Shown here: positions 17,042 to 26,480 of the stretch, one piece after another
How the letters are laid out: the number at the start of each line of letters is the position of its first letter
Position numbering within the stretch: the stretch's first letter is position 1
Source: JBFMAI01 sp040755725
GTDB lineage: Bacteria; Planctomycetota; Phycisphaerae; UBA1845; Fen-1342
Assembly (NCBI GenBank): GCA_040755725.1
Contig: JBFMAI010000042.1
Coordinates: 1-50,607, forward strand
Direction of reading: 5' to 3'
Length of the DNA: 50,607 nt
Translations under genes and position numbers: made by a program
The notes under the pieces: generated by a model
Databases searched by the model: none
What the model was told of the DNA's origin: nothing
The model's input: only the letters and a program-made list of their open reading frames with translations

Positions 17042-18937
17042 TCAACGCCGCTTCGCGGCCGGCCCGGCCACCGCGGGCAGGCGCATGGTCACGCGGACGA
17101 CATCGCCTTCGTTCATGCTTTCGACCACCAGCCCGGAGCGATGGAAGATCTTGAGCATGCCGCTGTTCTCGACGAGCACGTACGCGTGGAAGACCTGGAT
17201 GCCCTTCTCGCTGGCGATGTGAACCAGGCGCTTGAAGAAGTGGGTGCCCAGGCCGCGGCGCTGCCAGTCGTCGCGGACGGTGAACGCGACTTCGGCCGAG
17301 CCCTGCTCGGCGTCGGTCATGTAGCGGCCCACCCCAACGACCTGTTCCTCGCCGGGCTTGCCCGCCAGGGCGATCAACGCCATCTCCGTCTCGTAGTCCA
17401 CCGTGCAGAACACCTGGAGCTTGTTGTGCGGCATGGCCTTGATGGCCGCGTGGTAGCGGAGGTACTTCGTCTGCTCGCTGAAATCGTAGAACATCTCGCG
17501 CATCAACGGCTCGTCATCGGGGCGGATCGGCCGGATGAAGACCTCCACATCGTCCCGCAGCTTCACGGTCTCCTCGTATTGAGCTGGGTACGGGGCCTGG
17601 GCCGGGGGCATGATCTGGTTCGGGTAGACGATCCGGCGGCGTTTGGCGGCGTGCAGCAGCTCGCTCCGGAAATCCGGGTGCGCGATGCTGATGAGCGACA
17701 TCGCCCGCTCGCGCATCGTCTTGCCGTGCAGAAACGCGACGCCGTACTCGGTCACGACGTAGTGCGTGTCGCCGCGCGTCGTGATGACGCCCGCCCCCTC
17801 CTGGAGCGTGGCGACGATGCGGGATTTGACCGCGCCGTCGGGCATGACGGCGGTGCTGGGGACGGCGATGATCGGCTTGCCGTTACGGGCCAGGGCGGCG
17901 CCGCGGATGAAGTCGGCGTGCCCGCCGATGCCGCTGTACAGGAGTTGCCCGAGCGAGTCGGCCACCACCTGTCCGGTCAGGTCCACCTCGATCGCCGAAT
18001 TGATGGCGATCATGTTCTCGTGGGCGCTGATGACCATGATGTGGTTGGTGTAGTCCGACGGCTGCATTTCGACCTGGGGGTTGTTGTTCATGAAGGTGAA
18101 CAGCTCGCGGCTGCCGGCGGCGAAGCTGCCCACGATCTTGCCCGGGTTGAGCGTCTTGCGTTTGCCGGTAATGACCCCGCGTTTGGCCAGTTTGAGCACC
18201 CCGTCGGAGAACATCTCGGTGTGGATGCCGAGGTCGTTCTTGTCGGTGAGCATGGACAGGACGGCGTCGGGGATCCGCCCGATGCCGAGTTGCAGCGTGG
18301 CCCCGTCGGGGACGAGGCGGGCCAGGTGCTGCGCGATCTGCCGCGAGGTCTCGTCGACTTCGCCGGCGCCGGGCCACTCCAGCAGCGGCTCGTGATACTC
18401 CACCAGATAGTGAATCTGGTTCACGTTCAGGAAGCAGTCGCCGAACGCTCGCGGCATTTCCTCGTTGACCTGGGCGATGACGAGTTTGGCCGACTCGACC
18501 GCCGCCTTGGTGATGTCCACCGAGACGCCGAGGCTGCAATTGCCGTAGTCGTCCGGTGGACTGACCATGACCAGGGCGACGTCGATGGCGACGCGCCGCG
18601 TCTTGAACAGTGACGGGACCTGGGACAGGAAGATGGGGGTGTAGTCGGCGCGGGCCTGGTTCACGGCCTCGCGCACGCTGGAGCCGATGAAGAACGCGTT
18701 GGCGCGGAAGTTGTGCGCATACCGCGGCTGGGCATAGGGCGCCACCCCCAGCGTCAGCACGTGGATGAGCTCGGTGTCGGCCAGGTGGTCGCCGTGCGCG
18801 GCCAGGGTCCGCACGAGCTCCTGCGGCTCGCCGCAAGCCGAGCCGATGTACACGCGGTCGCCGGGGCGGATGTGCGCGATCGCCTCCGCCGCCGAGACGA
18901 TCTTGTCCTTGTAGAGGTCACGCCAGAGATTGGGCAT
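17042..18937 (-). CDS. Acetyl-CoA hydrolase/CoA-transferase fused to a GNAT domain
   Basis: The protein has 631 residues. Residues about 1-430 form a class I CoA-transferase of the acetyl-CoA hydrolase/4-hydroxybutyrate CoA-transferase type. The catalytic Glu is in NSAIEVDLTGQV, and SGIGGH supplies the oxyanion loop. Residues about 460-620 are a GNAT acetyltransferase with the acetyl-CoA loop RRGLGT preceded by AEVAFTVRDDWQ. The fusion is known in bacteria, where the GNAT part may acetylate or regulate; its target is unknown. The gene follows the ADP-forming acetyl-CoA synthetase by about 38 bases on the same strand, so the two are probably one operon handling acyl-CoA/acid interconversion. 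Confidence 0.9.
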   Translation of the reverse strand: MPNLWRDLYKDKIVSAAEAIAHIRPGDRVYIGSACGEPQELVRTLAAHGDHLADTELIHVLTLGVAPYAQPRYAHNFRANAFFIGSSVREAVNQARADYTPIFLSQVPSLFKTRRVAIDVALVMVSPPDDYGNCSLGVSVDITKAAVESAKLVIAQVNEEMPRAFGDCFLNVNQIHYLVEYHEPLLEWPGAGEVDETSRQIAQHLARLVPDGATLQLGIGRIPDAVLSMLTDKNDLGIHTEMFSDGVLKLAKRGVITGKRKTLNPGKIVGSFAAGSRELFTFMNNNPQVEMQPSDYTNHIMVISAHENMIAINSAIEVDLTGQVVADSLGQLLYSGIGGHADFIRGAALARNGKPIIAVPSTAVMPDGAVKSRIVATLQEGAGVITTRGDTHYVVTEYGVAFLHGKTMRERAMSLISIAHPDFRSELLHAAKRRRIVYPNQIMPPAQAPYPAQYEETVKLRDDVEVFIRPIRPDDEPLMREMFYDFSEQTKYLRYHAAIKAMPHNKLQVFCTVDYETEMALIALAGKPGEEQVVGVGRYMTDAEQGSAEVAFTVRDDWQRRGLGTHFFKRLVHIASEKGIQVFHAYVLVENSGMLKIFHRSGLVVESMNEGDVVRVTMRLPAVAGPAAKRR

Positions 18938-18975
18938 GTTCGGTTCTCCGAGCACTGCGGGAGAGCGGCGGCGTC

Positions 18976-21132
18976 TCAGGCCAGGATGATGCGGGCGTCG
19001 GCGACCATCGCGCCGGACCCCGCCGCGTAGACCATCAGCGGGTTGATGTCGAGCTCCTTAATCCGCGGGTGGTCCGAGACCAGTTGCGACAATCGCAGCA
19101 GGCAATCGGCGATGGCGGGGACATCGGCCGCCGGCTCACCGCGAAAACCGCGCAACAGTTTGTGAGCGCGGATGTCCATGATCATTTCGAGCGCGACATT
19201 TTGCCGCAGGGGCGCGAGGCGGAAGGCCACGTCCTTGAGGGCCTCGGTGTAGATGCCGCCGAGGCCGAACATGAGTAGCGGCCCCAGCCGCGGGTCGCGC
19301 GACATACCGAGGATGATCTCGCGACTCTTGGGGAGCATCTTCTGGACCAGCACGCCCCAGACTTCTGTGTCTGCCCCCATCTTCTGCCGGACGGTGGCGA
19401 TCATCTGGTCAAACGCGGTGCGCACGCCGGCCTCGTCGGTCAGGTTCAGCCGGACGCCGCCCACGTCGGTCTTGTGCAGGATCTTGGGCCCGGAGATCTT
19501 CATGACCACCGGGAAGCCGATCTGCCGCGCGGCGGCGGCGGCCTCATCCGCCGTCCGGGCCAGTGTGGACGGCACGATGGGGAACCCGTAGTGCCGGAAC
19601 ACCTCCAGGGCCTTGAACTCGACGAGCTGGTTGCGGCCGGCGGCGAGCTCCTCGTCGAACACGCGGGCCACGGCGGGGGCATCGACCTCGAACCGCGGGT
19701 AGTCCGACAGCGGTTGGCGGGTCCACTCGGCGAAGCGGCACTTGGCGGCCATCGCGTGCATTCCGTCCTCTGGGAACGCGTACGCCGGCACGCCGTGCTG
19801 CCGCAGCAACGATACCCCTGCCGACACGTCCACCAGCCCCATGAGGCAGCCGACCATCGGCTTGCCGCAGAAGCTCTTGGCGTCGCGGATGACGTCGGCG
19901 ATTTCCGTGACATCGGTCATGGTCTGCGGGGTGACGATGACCATGATCTGATCGACGCCCTCGTCGGCGGAAACGGCGTCGAGGGCGGCGCGGTAGCGGT
20001 CGTGCTTGGCGTCGCCGATGACATCGACCGGGTTCTTGAGGCTCGCGGTCGGGGGGAGCTGGTAGCGGAGCGACTTGAGCGTGTATTCCTGGAAGCGCGC
20101 CAACGTCATGCCGTTGCGGATGCACGCGTCGGTGGCCATGATCCCCGGGCCGCCGGCGTTGGTGACGACGGCGGTGCGTCGTCCGAGCGGCAGGGCGGGA
20201 TCGACGAACACCTCAGCGCAGTCGAACAGCTCCTTCACCGATTCGACGCGCAGCACGCCGGCCTGGGCCAGCACCGCGTCATACACTTCGTCCGAGCCGG
20301 CCAGTGAGCCGGTGTGGGAGGCGGCGGCGGCGGCCCCTTCCTGCGTGCGACCGGTCTTGATGGCGATGATCGGCTTGGGGTTGGCCCCGTGCGTGATGCG
20401 GTTGCAGGTTTCAATGAAGGTCTGGCCGCCGGAGAGCTCCTCCACGTACATCAGGATGGCCTGCGTGAAGGGGTCGGCCGCCAGGGCGAGCAGCAGGTCC
20501 GTCTCTTTGATGGCCACCTTGTTGCCGAAGCTCACGAAGCGCGAGAAGCCGATGCCGACGCCCTTGGCGTAGTCGAGCAGGGCGGTACACAGAGCGCCGC
20601 TTTGCGAGATCAGGCCGTAGGGGCCGGCGTTGGGCATGCCGCGGCCGAAGGTGGCGTTCAGCCGCACGGTCGGCGCCGTGTTGATGATCCCCAGGCAGTT
20701 GGGGCCGACGATCGTCAGCCCGCGCTGTTCAGCGAGGGCCTTCAACTCCTGCTCACGCTTCACCCCCTCGCCGCCGACTTCCTTGAATCCGGCGGAGATC
20801 ACCACGAAGTGGCGGGTCCCCTTGTCGGCACACTCGGCGACGATGCCGGCGATGTACGGTGCGGGGACGACAAGGACCGCGAGGTCCAGCTCGTCGTCAA
20901 TGGCCGACACGTTCGGCACGCAGCGGTTGCCGAGAATGCTCTTGGCCTTCGGATTGACGGGGTAGATCACCCCCGTGTAGCCGCCGTGTACGAGATTCGT
21001 CATGATCGCGTTGCCGACGGAACCCTCGGTCCGCGAGGCTCCCACCACCGCGATCGAGCGGGGGGCGAAAAGCGGTTCCAGCGCTGAGTCTGCGTTGTCC
21101 GCGGGCGGCTTTGTCGGGGCAACCTGGGTCAT
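18976..21132 (-). CDS. acdAB: Acetate-CoA ligase (ADP-forming), fused alpha and beta subunits
   Basis: This enzyme makes ATP and a free acid from acyl-CoA, ADP and phosphate, or the reverse. The 718-residue protein is a full-length fusion. A CoA-binding domain starts near residue 18 (APRSIAVVGASRTEGSVGN). The succinyl-CoA ligase-like domains contain the phosphohistidine loop ASHTGSLAGS with His273 and the partner Glu in YVEELSGG. An ATP-grasp domain fills about 495-715, with VVMKISGPKILHKTDVGGVR and MFGLGGIYTEAL. The start at ATG 21132 skips nine upstream codons. It leads the operon with the CoA-transferase-GNAT gene. Whether it runs toward ATP formation (fermentation) or acid activation cannot be decided from sequence. 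Confidence 0.93.
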   Translation of the reverse strand: MTQVAPTKPPADNADSALEPLFAPRSIAVVGASRTEGSVGNAIMTNLVHGGYTGVIYPVNPKAKSILGNRCVPNVSAIDDELDLAVLVVPAPYIAGIVAECADKGTRHFVVISAGFKEVGGEGVKREQELKALAEQRGLTIVGPNCLGIINTAPTVRLNATFGRGMPNAGPYGLISQSGALCTALLDYAKGVGIGFSRFVSFGNKVAIKETDLLLALAADPFTQAILMYVEELSGGQTFIETCNRITHGANPKPIIAIKTGRTQEGAAAAASHTGSLAGSDEVYDAVLAQAGVLRVESVKELFDCAEVFVDPALPLGRRTAVVTNAGGPGIMATDACIRNGMTLARFQEYTLKSLRYQLPPTASLKNPVDVIGDAKHDRYRAALDAVSADEGVDQIMVIVTPQTMTDVTEIADVIRDAKSFCGKPMVGCLMGLVDVSAGVSLLRQHGVPAYAFPEDGMHAMAAKCRFAEWTRQPLSDYPRFEVDAPAVARVFDEELAAGRNQLVEFKALEVFRHYGFPIVPSTLARTADEAAAAARQIGFPVVMKISGPKILHKTDVGGVRLNLTDEAGVRTAFDQMIATVRQKMGADTEVWGVLVQKMLPKSREIILGMSRDPRLGPLLMFGLGGIYTEALKDVAFRLAPLRQNVALEMIMDIRAHKLLRGFRGEPAADVPAIADCLLRLSQLVSDHPRIKELDINPLMVYAAGSGAMVADARIILA

Positions 21133-21459
21133 AGCACGCAACTCCTGCGGGAACTCCACCGGTCGCCGCGGCGGGGCGAACGGGCGGGCCGCCCCCGGCG
21201 GTCACGGCGGCGCCGGCAGACTTCCCCGGTGGGGGACACCGGCCCACGCCCGCGGCACCGCCGAGCCGGGCCGGATGGCGTTCCGTGGGCAAGTAGCATA
21301 CCAGCAAACGGCTTGGTTGGCACGGCCCGGCGCCGTTCCCGGGCGGGCCGGGAACGGCGGTCCGAGCCACGACCGCGAGGGAGCGGTCGTGGCAGGCGTG
21401 TCCCGCGCCAGCCGCAGAACGCCGAACTCCCGCCACGGCGGGCAGGCCCCAGTCCGGCG
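21133..21459. other. Repeat-containing intergenic region
   Basis: This 327-base gap between the acyl-CoA operon and ctaA has no gene. It holds one perfect copy of the R2 palindrome (21367-21392) and a stretch at about 21450 (CAGTCCGGCGCTACGAGG) related to the R6 motif. Confidence 0.6.
21367..21392. repeat. R2 palindromic repeat
   Basis: CCACGACCGC - GAGGGA - GCGGTCGTGG makes a perfect 10 bp stem with a 6-base loop. The core GCGACCGTGAGGGAGCGG recurs at 21491, 31331, 46751 and 50430. Confidence 0.75.
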
Positions 21460-22902
21460 CTACGAGGGAGTGTGGGCGTCTCGCCCCGCGGATCCGAGCC
21501 GCGACCGTCCGGGAGCGGCGCGTGAGGCGGCCGCGGACCTCACCGCGCGCCGGTGGCTCCACATGGTTGCGAAGACCGCGCCGGCGAGCAGAGCGGCCCC
21601 GACGACTTGGTGCGCGGTCGTGACCACCACGTCGATCGGCCGAGCGCGTTGGTGGGCGGTGTCATCGCCGGTAACGATCAGCGCCCCGATGCCCAACGCG
21701 AGTTGCACCGCGATGAGCACCAGCAGGGTCTGCCCGACCCGGCGCAGGGCAGACACCTCGCGGTACAGACCCCACGCCCGCACGCCGACGGCCACCGTCG
21801 CCAGCGTCACGATCACGGCGAATGTCAGGTGGACTGTGAGGGACCGTTCCCCCGCTGCTTGCAAGGCGGCGGCCTCGACGTGCAGCCCGTAACGGTGAAT
21901 GTCCAAGGCCCACGTGAAATGCCGCACCAGCGCGCCGAGCACGAGTTGAACGATCAACAAAATGATCAGCGTTAGCCCGAAGCCGCGGTCGGTGCGTGCG
22001 TGCGGTGATTCGGTCGGCCAGCGGGCATCCTGCCACGTGCGCGAACAGGCGACGGCCAGCACAGCCAGGCCCGCGAACACAAGCTGCCCGAGCACGCCGT
22101 GTGCGATCGCCAGGACGATGTTGGGGCTGGTGTCCGCGGGTTGGGTGCTGAGCGTGAGCCGGCCGGTGACACGCAGGCCGCCGAGGATGCCCTGGACGAC
22201 GACCAGCGCGAGGACGATCCAGGCCAGCGGGCGCACGCCGGGGCGGCGCTGTGCGACCTGAACGTGGACAGCCAGCACCAGCGTCGTCAGGCCCACGAGG
22301 GAGCCCAGCAGCCGATGCGCGTGCTCCAGGTACACCCCGCCGGTCATTCGCGACAGCGGGTAGAGGAACATGTTGTAGCCCTCGGTGTTCGGCCAATCGA
22401 CCACCGCCAGCCCTTCATCGAACCCGGTGACCAACCCGCCGGCGGTCAGCAGAATCGCGGTCGCCGCGACGGCCACGGCGGCAAAACGGCTGGTCCAATC
22501 CACGGTGGGCATGACCGCGGGCCGGGCGGCGCGGCCGATCGCCGCCCCCGCCGCGACCAGCAGCAGCGAAACCGCCAACGTGCCGGGCACCCACAGCAGA
22601 GCCCCGCGGCGGATGGCATTGGGCGTGTCGCCGCCGATGAGGCTGCCGACAATCAGCAGATTGATGAGTCCGACTACGAGGCCGACGATCAGACTGCCGC
22701 CGACGCCACGGGTCGTGCATCGGCCGAGTGCGGCGCCGCCGGCCAGGAGGCTGCCGAGCAGAAGTGCGAACAACAAGGGCGCCGGGACCGCGTCGCCGAA
22801 GAGGCGGCAGGCGTATCCCAGGCCCCACATCAGCACACAGGTGCCGAAGCCGATCGTCAGGAGGTCGCCGGCCCCGGCCGGTCGGTGGTCTTGGTCTGGC
22901 AT
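21460..22902 (-). CDS. ctaA: Haem A synthase-type protein (CtaA/COX15)
   Basis: CtaA oxidises haem O to haem A for cytochrome oxidases, in the cytoplasmic membrane. The protein has 480 residues. The four haem-ligand histidines are found in order in YLEHAHRLLGS, IAHGVLGQL, LTVHLTFAV and TTAHQVVGAA, in two four-helix bundles. Unusually, about 130 residues with roughly four extra membrane helices precede the family core, which starts near WTSRFAAVAVAATAILL. The C-terminal tail (residues about 461-470) is encoded by an R2 repeat. The start ATG 22902 begins MPDQDHR; 55 upstream codons are rejected as non-coding. It is divergent from ctaB, so both haem steps share a 99-base promoter region. No haem-copper oxidase subunit lies in this window. 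Confidence 0.88.
   Translation of the reverse strand: MPDQDHRPAGAGDLLTIGFGTCVLMWGLGYACRLFGDAVPAPLLFALLLGSLLAGGAALGRCTTRGVGGSLIVGLVVGLINLLIVGSLIGGDTPNAIRRGALLWVPGTLAVSLLLVAAGAAIGRAARPAVMPTVDWTSRFAAVAVAATAILLTAGGLVTGFDEGLAVVDWPNTEGYNMFLYPLSRMTGGVYLEHAHRLLGSLVGLTTLVLAVHVQVAQRRPGVRPLAWIVLALVVVQGILGGLRVTGRLTLSTQPADTSPNIVLAIAHGVLGQLVFAGLAVLAVACSRTWQDARWPTESPHARTDRGFGLTLIILLIVQLVLGALVRHFTWALDIHRYGLHVEAAALQAAGERSLTVHLTFAVIVTLATVAVGVRAWGLYREVSALRRVGQTLLVLIAVQLALGIGALIVTGDDTAHQRARPIDVVVTTAHQVVGAALLAGAVFATMWSHRRAVRSAAASRAAPGRSRLGSAGRDAHTPS
21491..21518. repeat. R2 repeat inside the 3' end of ctaA
   Basis: GATCCGAGCCGCGACCGTCC and the following GGGAGCGG match the R2 consensus closely, in frame with the last residues of CtaA. 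Confidence 0.65.
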
Positions 22903-23001
22903 GGTTCGGGTTCCGTTTCTCGCGCCGCGCGATCGGCCGTCGCCCCACGTCGGCCCGGTGGGATGATAGAATCCGGCAGCCGTCCCGACAGGAGCTGAAG
23001 G

Positions 23002-23946
23002 GTGCGAAGCGGATTCCTCACGTGGCGTGCCGAACCGGCGGTCGGCCCGATGACAGCGTCGCGGCACCGATCATACCGGCGTTGGGCGTTCGTGGCGCGG
23101 GCCCATCTGGAACTCGGCAAGCCGCGACTCAGCGTGCTGGTCGTACTGACGACGGCGGCGGGGTACATCCTCGCCGGTCCGCAGGCCGTTGGCTGGGCGA
23201 GGCTCGCTTGGGCGCTGAGTGGCACCGCCTTGGCCGCCTGGGGGGCCAACGCGCTGAACCAGTGGCTGGAAAGGCCGCGGGACGCCCGAATGCACCGTAC
23301 GCAGCATCGGCCGCTGCCGGCGCGGCGCGTGCGCCCCGGTTCCGCGCTGGCTTTCGGGCTGGTGACCGGCGTTGGCGGCCCCCTGGTGTTGACGTTGACC
23401 GTCGGCCCTGCCGCGGGCACCCTGGCGGCGGCGACGGTCGTGATCTATGTCGCCCTCTACACGCCGCTCAAGGTGCGCACCTCGCTGAATACGTTGGTCG
23501 GAGCGGTGGTCGGGGCGATACCGCCGCTGATCGGCTGGCAGGCCGCGGTCGGTCGCCTGGAGCCGGGCGCGTGGGTCCTCGCGGCCATCTTGTTCGTCTG
23601 GCAAGTTCCGCACTTCCTGGCGTTGGCCTGGTTGCACCGCGCGGATTACCAGCGGGGCGGTTTCGAGATGCTGCCGGCGGTGGATCCGCGTGGGCATCTA
23701 ACGGCGTGCCTGGCGACGATCTACACGCTGCTGCTCTTGCCGCTTTCTCTCGCGCTGGTGTTCTTCGGTGTGGCGGGTTGGGGCTACGCGGTCGGCGCGG
23801 TTCTGCTCGGCGTCGCGTTCGCGCTCGTCGCTGTGAACCACGAACGCCAACTGAGTGCGGTCACGGCGCGCCGCCTGTTCTTCGCCAGCATTGTTTACTT
23901 GCCGCTATTGCTGACCCTGATGATGCTCGACCGCGGGCCGGCGTAG
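23002..23946 (+). CDS. ctaB: Protohaem IX farnesyltransferase
   Basis: CtaB (CyoE) attaches a farnesyl chain to haem B to give haem O, the substrate of CtaA. The 314-residue protein is a UbiA-type prenyltransferase with about eight membrane helices. The signature ANALNQWLERPRDARMHRTQ followed by HRPLP contains the Asp and Arg residues for prenyl pyrophosphate and magnesium binding. The second motif region YTPLKVRTSLNT is also present. The GTG at 23002 has AGGAG seven bases upstream and is preferred; an internal ATG at 23050 would remove 16 residues without harming the core. The divergent partner ctaA makes the pathway assignment firm. Confidence 0.92.
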   Translation: MRSGFLTWRAEPAVGPMTASRHRSYRRWAFVARAHLELGKPRLSVLVVLTTAAGYILAGPQAVGWARLAWALSGTALAAWGANALNQWLERPRDARMHRTQHRPLPARRVRPGSALAFGLVTGVGGPLVLTLTVGPAAGTLAAATVVIYVALYTPLKVRTSLNTLVGAVVGAIPPLIGWQAAVGRLEPGAWVLAAILFVWQVPHFLALAWLHRADYQRGGFEMLPAVDPRGHLTACLATIYTLLLLPLSLALVFFGVAGWGYAVGAVLLGVAFALVAVNHERQLSAVTARRLFFASIVYLPLLLTLMMLDRGPA

Positions 23947-24017
23947 ACGCCGGCCGCCTCTTGTTTCTATGCGGTTCCTCTTGCGCGGAAGGCGGGAGTA
24001 GTCCGGCCGGGCCGCCA

Positions 24018-25967
24018 CTATGGCCCGGCGGGCTTGGGCTCCACGGTGATGCGTGGCGGGGGCCCCGCTTGGACCGGGCCGGAGCCGAGTGGCGGCAGCG
24101 TGGGGCGGGCCGCGCCGCGCGGCACCCACGGGGGCGCGGGGGCGGGTTCGTGGATACTCCACAGCGCAAGGAGGGTCGGCAGCACCCAGACCCACTCCGT
24201 CACCGCGCCCAACTCACTCGCCAGGAGACTGCCGCTGGCGGCCAGCAGCGTCGCACCCAGCAGGTGACGCGGCTGCGTGCGTCGCCCGAAGAAGATCGCC
24301 AGCGCGGACCAGACCACCAGCAACGCCGCGACGAGCTTGACGCCGCGACGCAGCATGATCCACGACCGCGGCAACGGGGACGGGCCGGCCCAGGTTTCCC
24401 ATGCCGAGGTGCGCGCCGACAGCGCGGGTTGGTCCGGGATCCAGGTCGCTTCCAACACGGTGCGGACGGCGGCGGCGAGCCGTGGCGCGGGCGGTTGCTG
24501 CGCGAACACTGCCCGGTAGTGCTGCTGGAGCAGGGGGCCGGCGTCGCCCACGGGTTCGACCTGGCGGAACAGGACGGTGCGGCCGTTCACGCTGTTGGGC
24601 CAGTCGATCCGCACGGTGGCGGCGGAGTGACCGTTCTGCTTCAAGGTGACCGTGTCGCGTTCGATCAGGGTGTGCCACAGGTAATACGACGCGGGACGTG
24701 TCGGGGACGAATCCGCCTCGCGGTGATCGACGATGACGGTGCCGTCGTCGGCGAGGCGGGCCCGAAACACGGGCGCGGCGTCGGACATGGCCAAGGCGCC
24801 GTCGGCACGTGGAATCGAGGGCTGCACCAATTGGAACAGGCCGAAGAGGACCACGGCGGCGCCGCCGACCAAGCCAACGGCGCTGCTCAACGCCGGCCAC
24901 ACGCCGCGGCGCCAGCAGTACGCCAGGAACGCCGGCAGCGGCAGCCAGGCCCACGGCCAGGCCACGCCGGCGAGCACGAGCATGAAGACGCCGAGCAGGG
25001 CCCCGACGCCGCGCAGCGTGAGCAGCACGATGGCCCACGTCAGCAGGACGGCGGGTAGCATGATTTCCGGCCGCGGCAGACACTCCAGTGTTCCGGGGAA
25101 GATGGTCAGCAGGGCGACGGCGGTCGCGCCGCCGTCGGGGGCCCCGAGGCGTGCTGCGAAGAGGGCCACCCCCGCGACCAGGGTAATCAGCAAGACCGCG
25201 TTCACGAGTCGTACGGGGGCGAGGTCGGCGATCTGCTCCCACGGCTGGCCCAGCCAGAGGTCGCGGTGCGGCCAGGTCATGGCGACGCGCGGAAGGTCCA
25301 CCGAGTCCAGCGACAACGTCGGCGGGACGAGCCGGTTGGCCCCCGCGTACACGAGATACAAGAGCGGGGACCGGCCCTCATGGGCTGGCACGTCGCCGTA
25401 CGGTAGCCGGCCGGTATCGGCCGTGAACAAGCCGCCGACGAGGCCGTCGCGGGAGCCGGGGCTGAGCGGCGCGCCGGCCAGTTGTTGAATGCACAACGCC
25501 ACGCCGACGATGAGCAGGACGGCGCGCGTTCCGGGGCTGGCGAGACCCGTTTGCTGCACCGGCCCGCGGGTCAGCAGCACCGTCCCGCCGCGGAAGAGCC
25601 AGTACCCGGCGGCGATGGACAGACCCAGGGCGGCCCAGGCGGCGGGTGTGAGGTCCAGGAACAGCGGCCGACTTGCGCTGTCCCGCAGGCCGAGGAGCAG
25701 GCACATCCCCGCCAGCACGAGGCCGTCCAGGTTGCGCCAGGTCCACAGCCGGTCGGTGCGGACCGTCAGCGCCAGCACGGCCACGGCCCCGAACCAGCAC
25801 AGCGTCGGCCAACCGAGATCCGGCCAGAACGGCGTGGTTGCCGCGGCGGCCGGGGCCGATGTCGCGGGCGGGGTTGCAATGCTGTCGGACCCCCACGCGG
25901 AAGCCGTGGCGACCAGGGCCAGTATGGCGAGTACCCCCGCGCTTCGTAGTCGCGTCCGTGTCAACAT
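24018..25967 (-). CDS. Large polytopic membrane protein, possibly GT-C-like
   Basis: The protein has 649 residues. A signal-like first helix (LRSAGVLAILALVATASA) is followed by roughly twelve hydrophobic segments up to residue 440. A soluble segment of about 170 residues (FRARLADDGTVIVDHREADS onward) and a last pair of helices follow, then a Pro-rich tail. The long loop after the fourth segments, with GGLFTADTGRLPYGDVPAHE, is reminiscent of the first loop of GT-C glycosyltransferases, but the diagnostic acidic motif is not secure. I do not recognise a family. The start was placed at ATG 25967 because it opens the signal-like helix; 155 upstream codons cross repeats and are not coding. It converges on ctaB. 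Confidence 0.7.
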   Translation of the reverse strand: MLTRTRLRSAGVLAILALVATASAWGSDSIATPPATSAPAAAATTPFWPDLGWPTLCWFGAVAVLALTVRTDRLWTWRNLDGLVLAGMCLLLGLRDSASRPLFLDLTPAAWAALGLSIAAGYWLFRGGTVLLTRGPVQQTGLASPGTRAVLLIVGVALCIQQLAGAPLSPGSRDGLVGGLFTADTGRLPYGDVPAHEGRSPLLYLVYAGANRLVPPTLSLDSVDLPRVAMTWPHRDLWLGQPWEQIADLAPVRLVNAVLLITLVAGVALFAARLGAPDGGATAVALLTIFPGTLECLPRPEIMLPAVLLTWAIVLLTLRGVGALLGVFMLVLAGVAWPWAWLPLPAFLAYCWRRGVWPALSSAVGLVGGAAVVLFGLFQLVQPSIPRADGALAMSDAAPVFRARLADDGTVIVDHREADSSPTRPASYYLWHTLIERDTVTLKQNGHSAATVRIDWPNSVNGRTVLFRQVEPVGDAGPLLQQHYRAVFAQQPPAPRLAAAVRTVLEATWIPDQPALSARTSAWETWAGPSPLPRSWIMLRRGVKLVAALLVVWSALAIFFGRRTQPRHLLGATLLAASGSLLASELGAVTEWVWVLPTLLALWSIHEPAPAPPWVPRGAARPTLPPLGSGPVQAGPPPRITVEPKPAGP

Positions 25968-26126
25968 GTACGACCCGCCTCCATGCATGGCCATTCCGAC
26001 GGTACGCCGATCACCGTCGGGGCCGCATGGTACCACGTTATCGGCGGGTTCAATAGAAGCCCGCGCGCATCTTCTCTGATCGTCGCGGCGAGTTCCGGGT
26101 GAGGGCGCGCCGTTGCGCGGGGTTTC

Positions 26127-26163
26127 ACCCTCCCCCAACCCCTCCCTTGAAGGGAGGGGGGTT
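26127..26163. repeat. R3 repeat (short form)
   Basis: CACCCTCCCCCAACCCCTCC then CTTGAAGGGAGGGGG. The same pyrimidine-rich core is found at 40577 and, inverted, at 29262, 46999 and 47840. Confidence 0.6.
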
Positions 26164-26368
26164 GCGGACGAGTTTCCCGTTGCACGCACTGCACGCGAGG
26201 CACCTGTCTCTTGTACATCCGCCGGTTTCCTGGGATGCATGGTTGCACCGGCATGGACGTATTCCGCGGGGCGGCGGGAGTATTGGAGGCATCCCGAGAT
26301 GCTGACAGATGCCGTGGACGCCCGCCTCGCTGGGGTCCAACCGCCCGTTGGAAGACGGCTGGAGCTGC

Positions 26369-26395
26369 TTGAGTCCGTAGCGCCGGACCTCCGTG
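26369..26395. repeat. R6 motif
   Basis: TTGAGTC-C-GTAGCGCCGGACCTCCG matches, in inverted orientation, the sequence at 42086-42112. Confidence 0.5.
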
Positions 26396-26480
26396 CCCGG
26401 CGTGGAACGTCGAGAACGCCCCGAAAGCTCACGTCCGCCGCGGGGGGCGGACGCTACGGTGGGTTTTGCGGTGGACTGCT

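Noticed and set aside
16640..18613. 657-codon frame opposite the CoA-transferase gene
   Set aside because: It is a shadow frame: His/Asp/Val-rich, and the opposite strand has clear family motifs.
22728..25058. 776-codon plus-strand frame across ctaA/ctaB
   Set aside because: It crosses two well-supported genes in other frames and has random composition.
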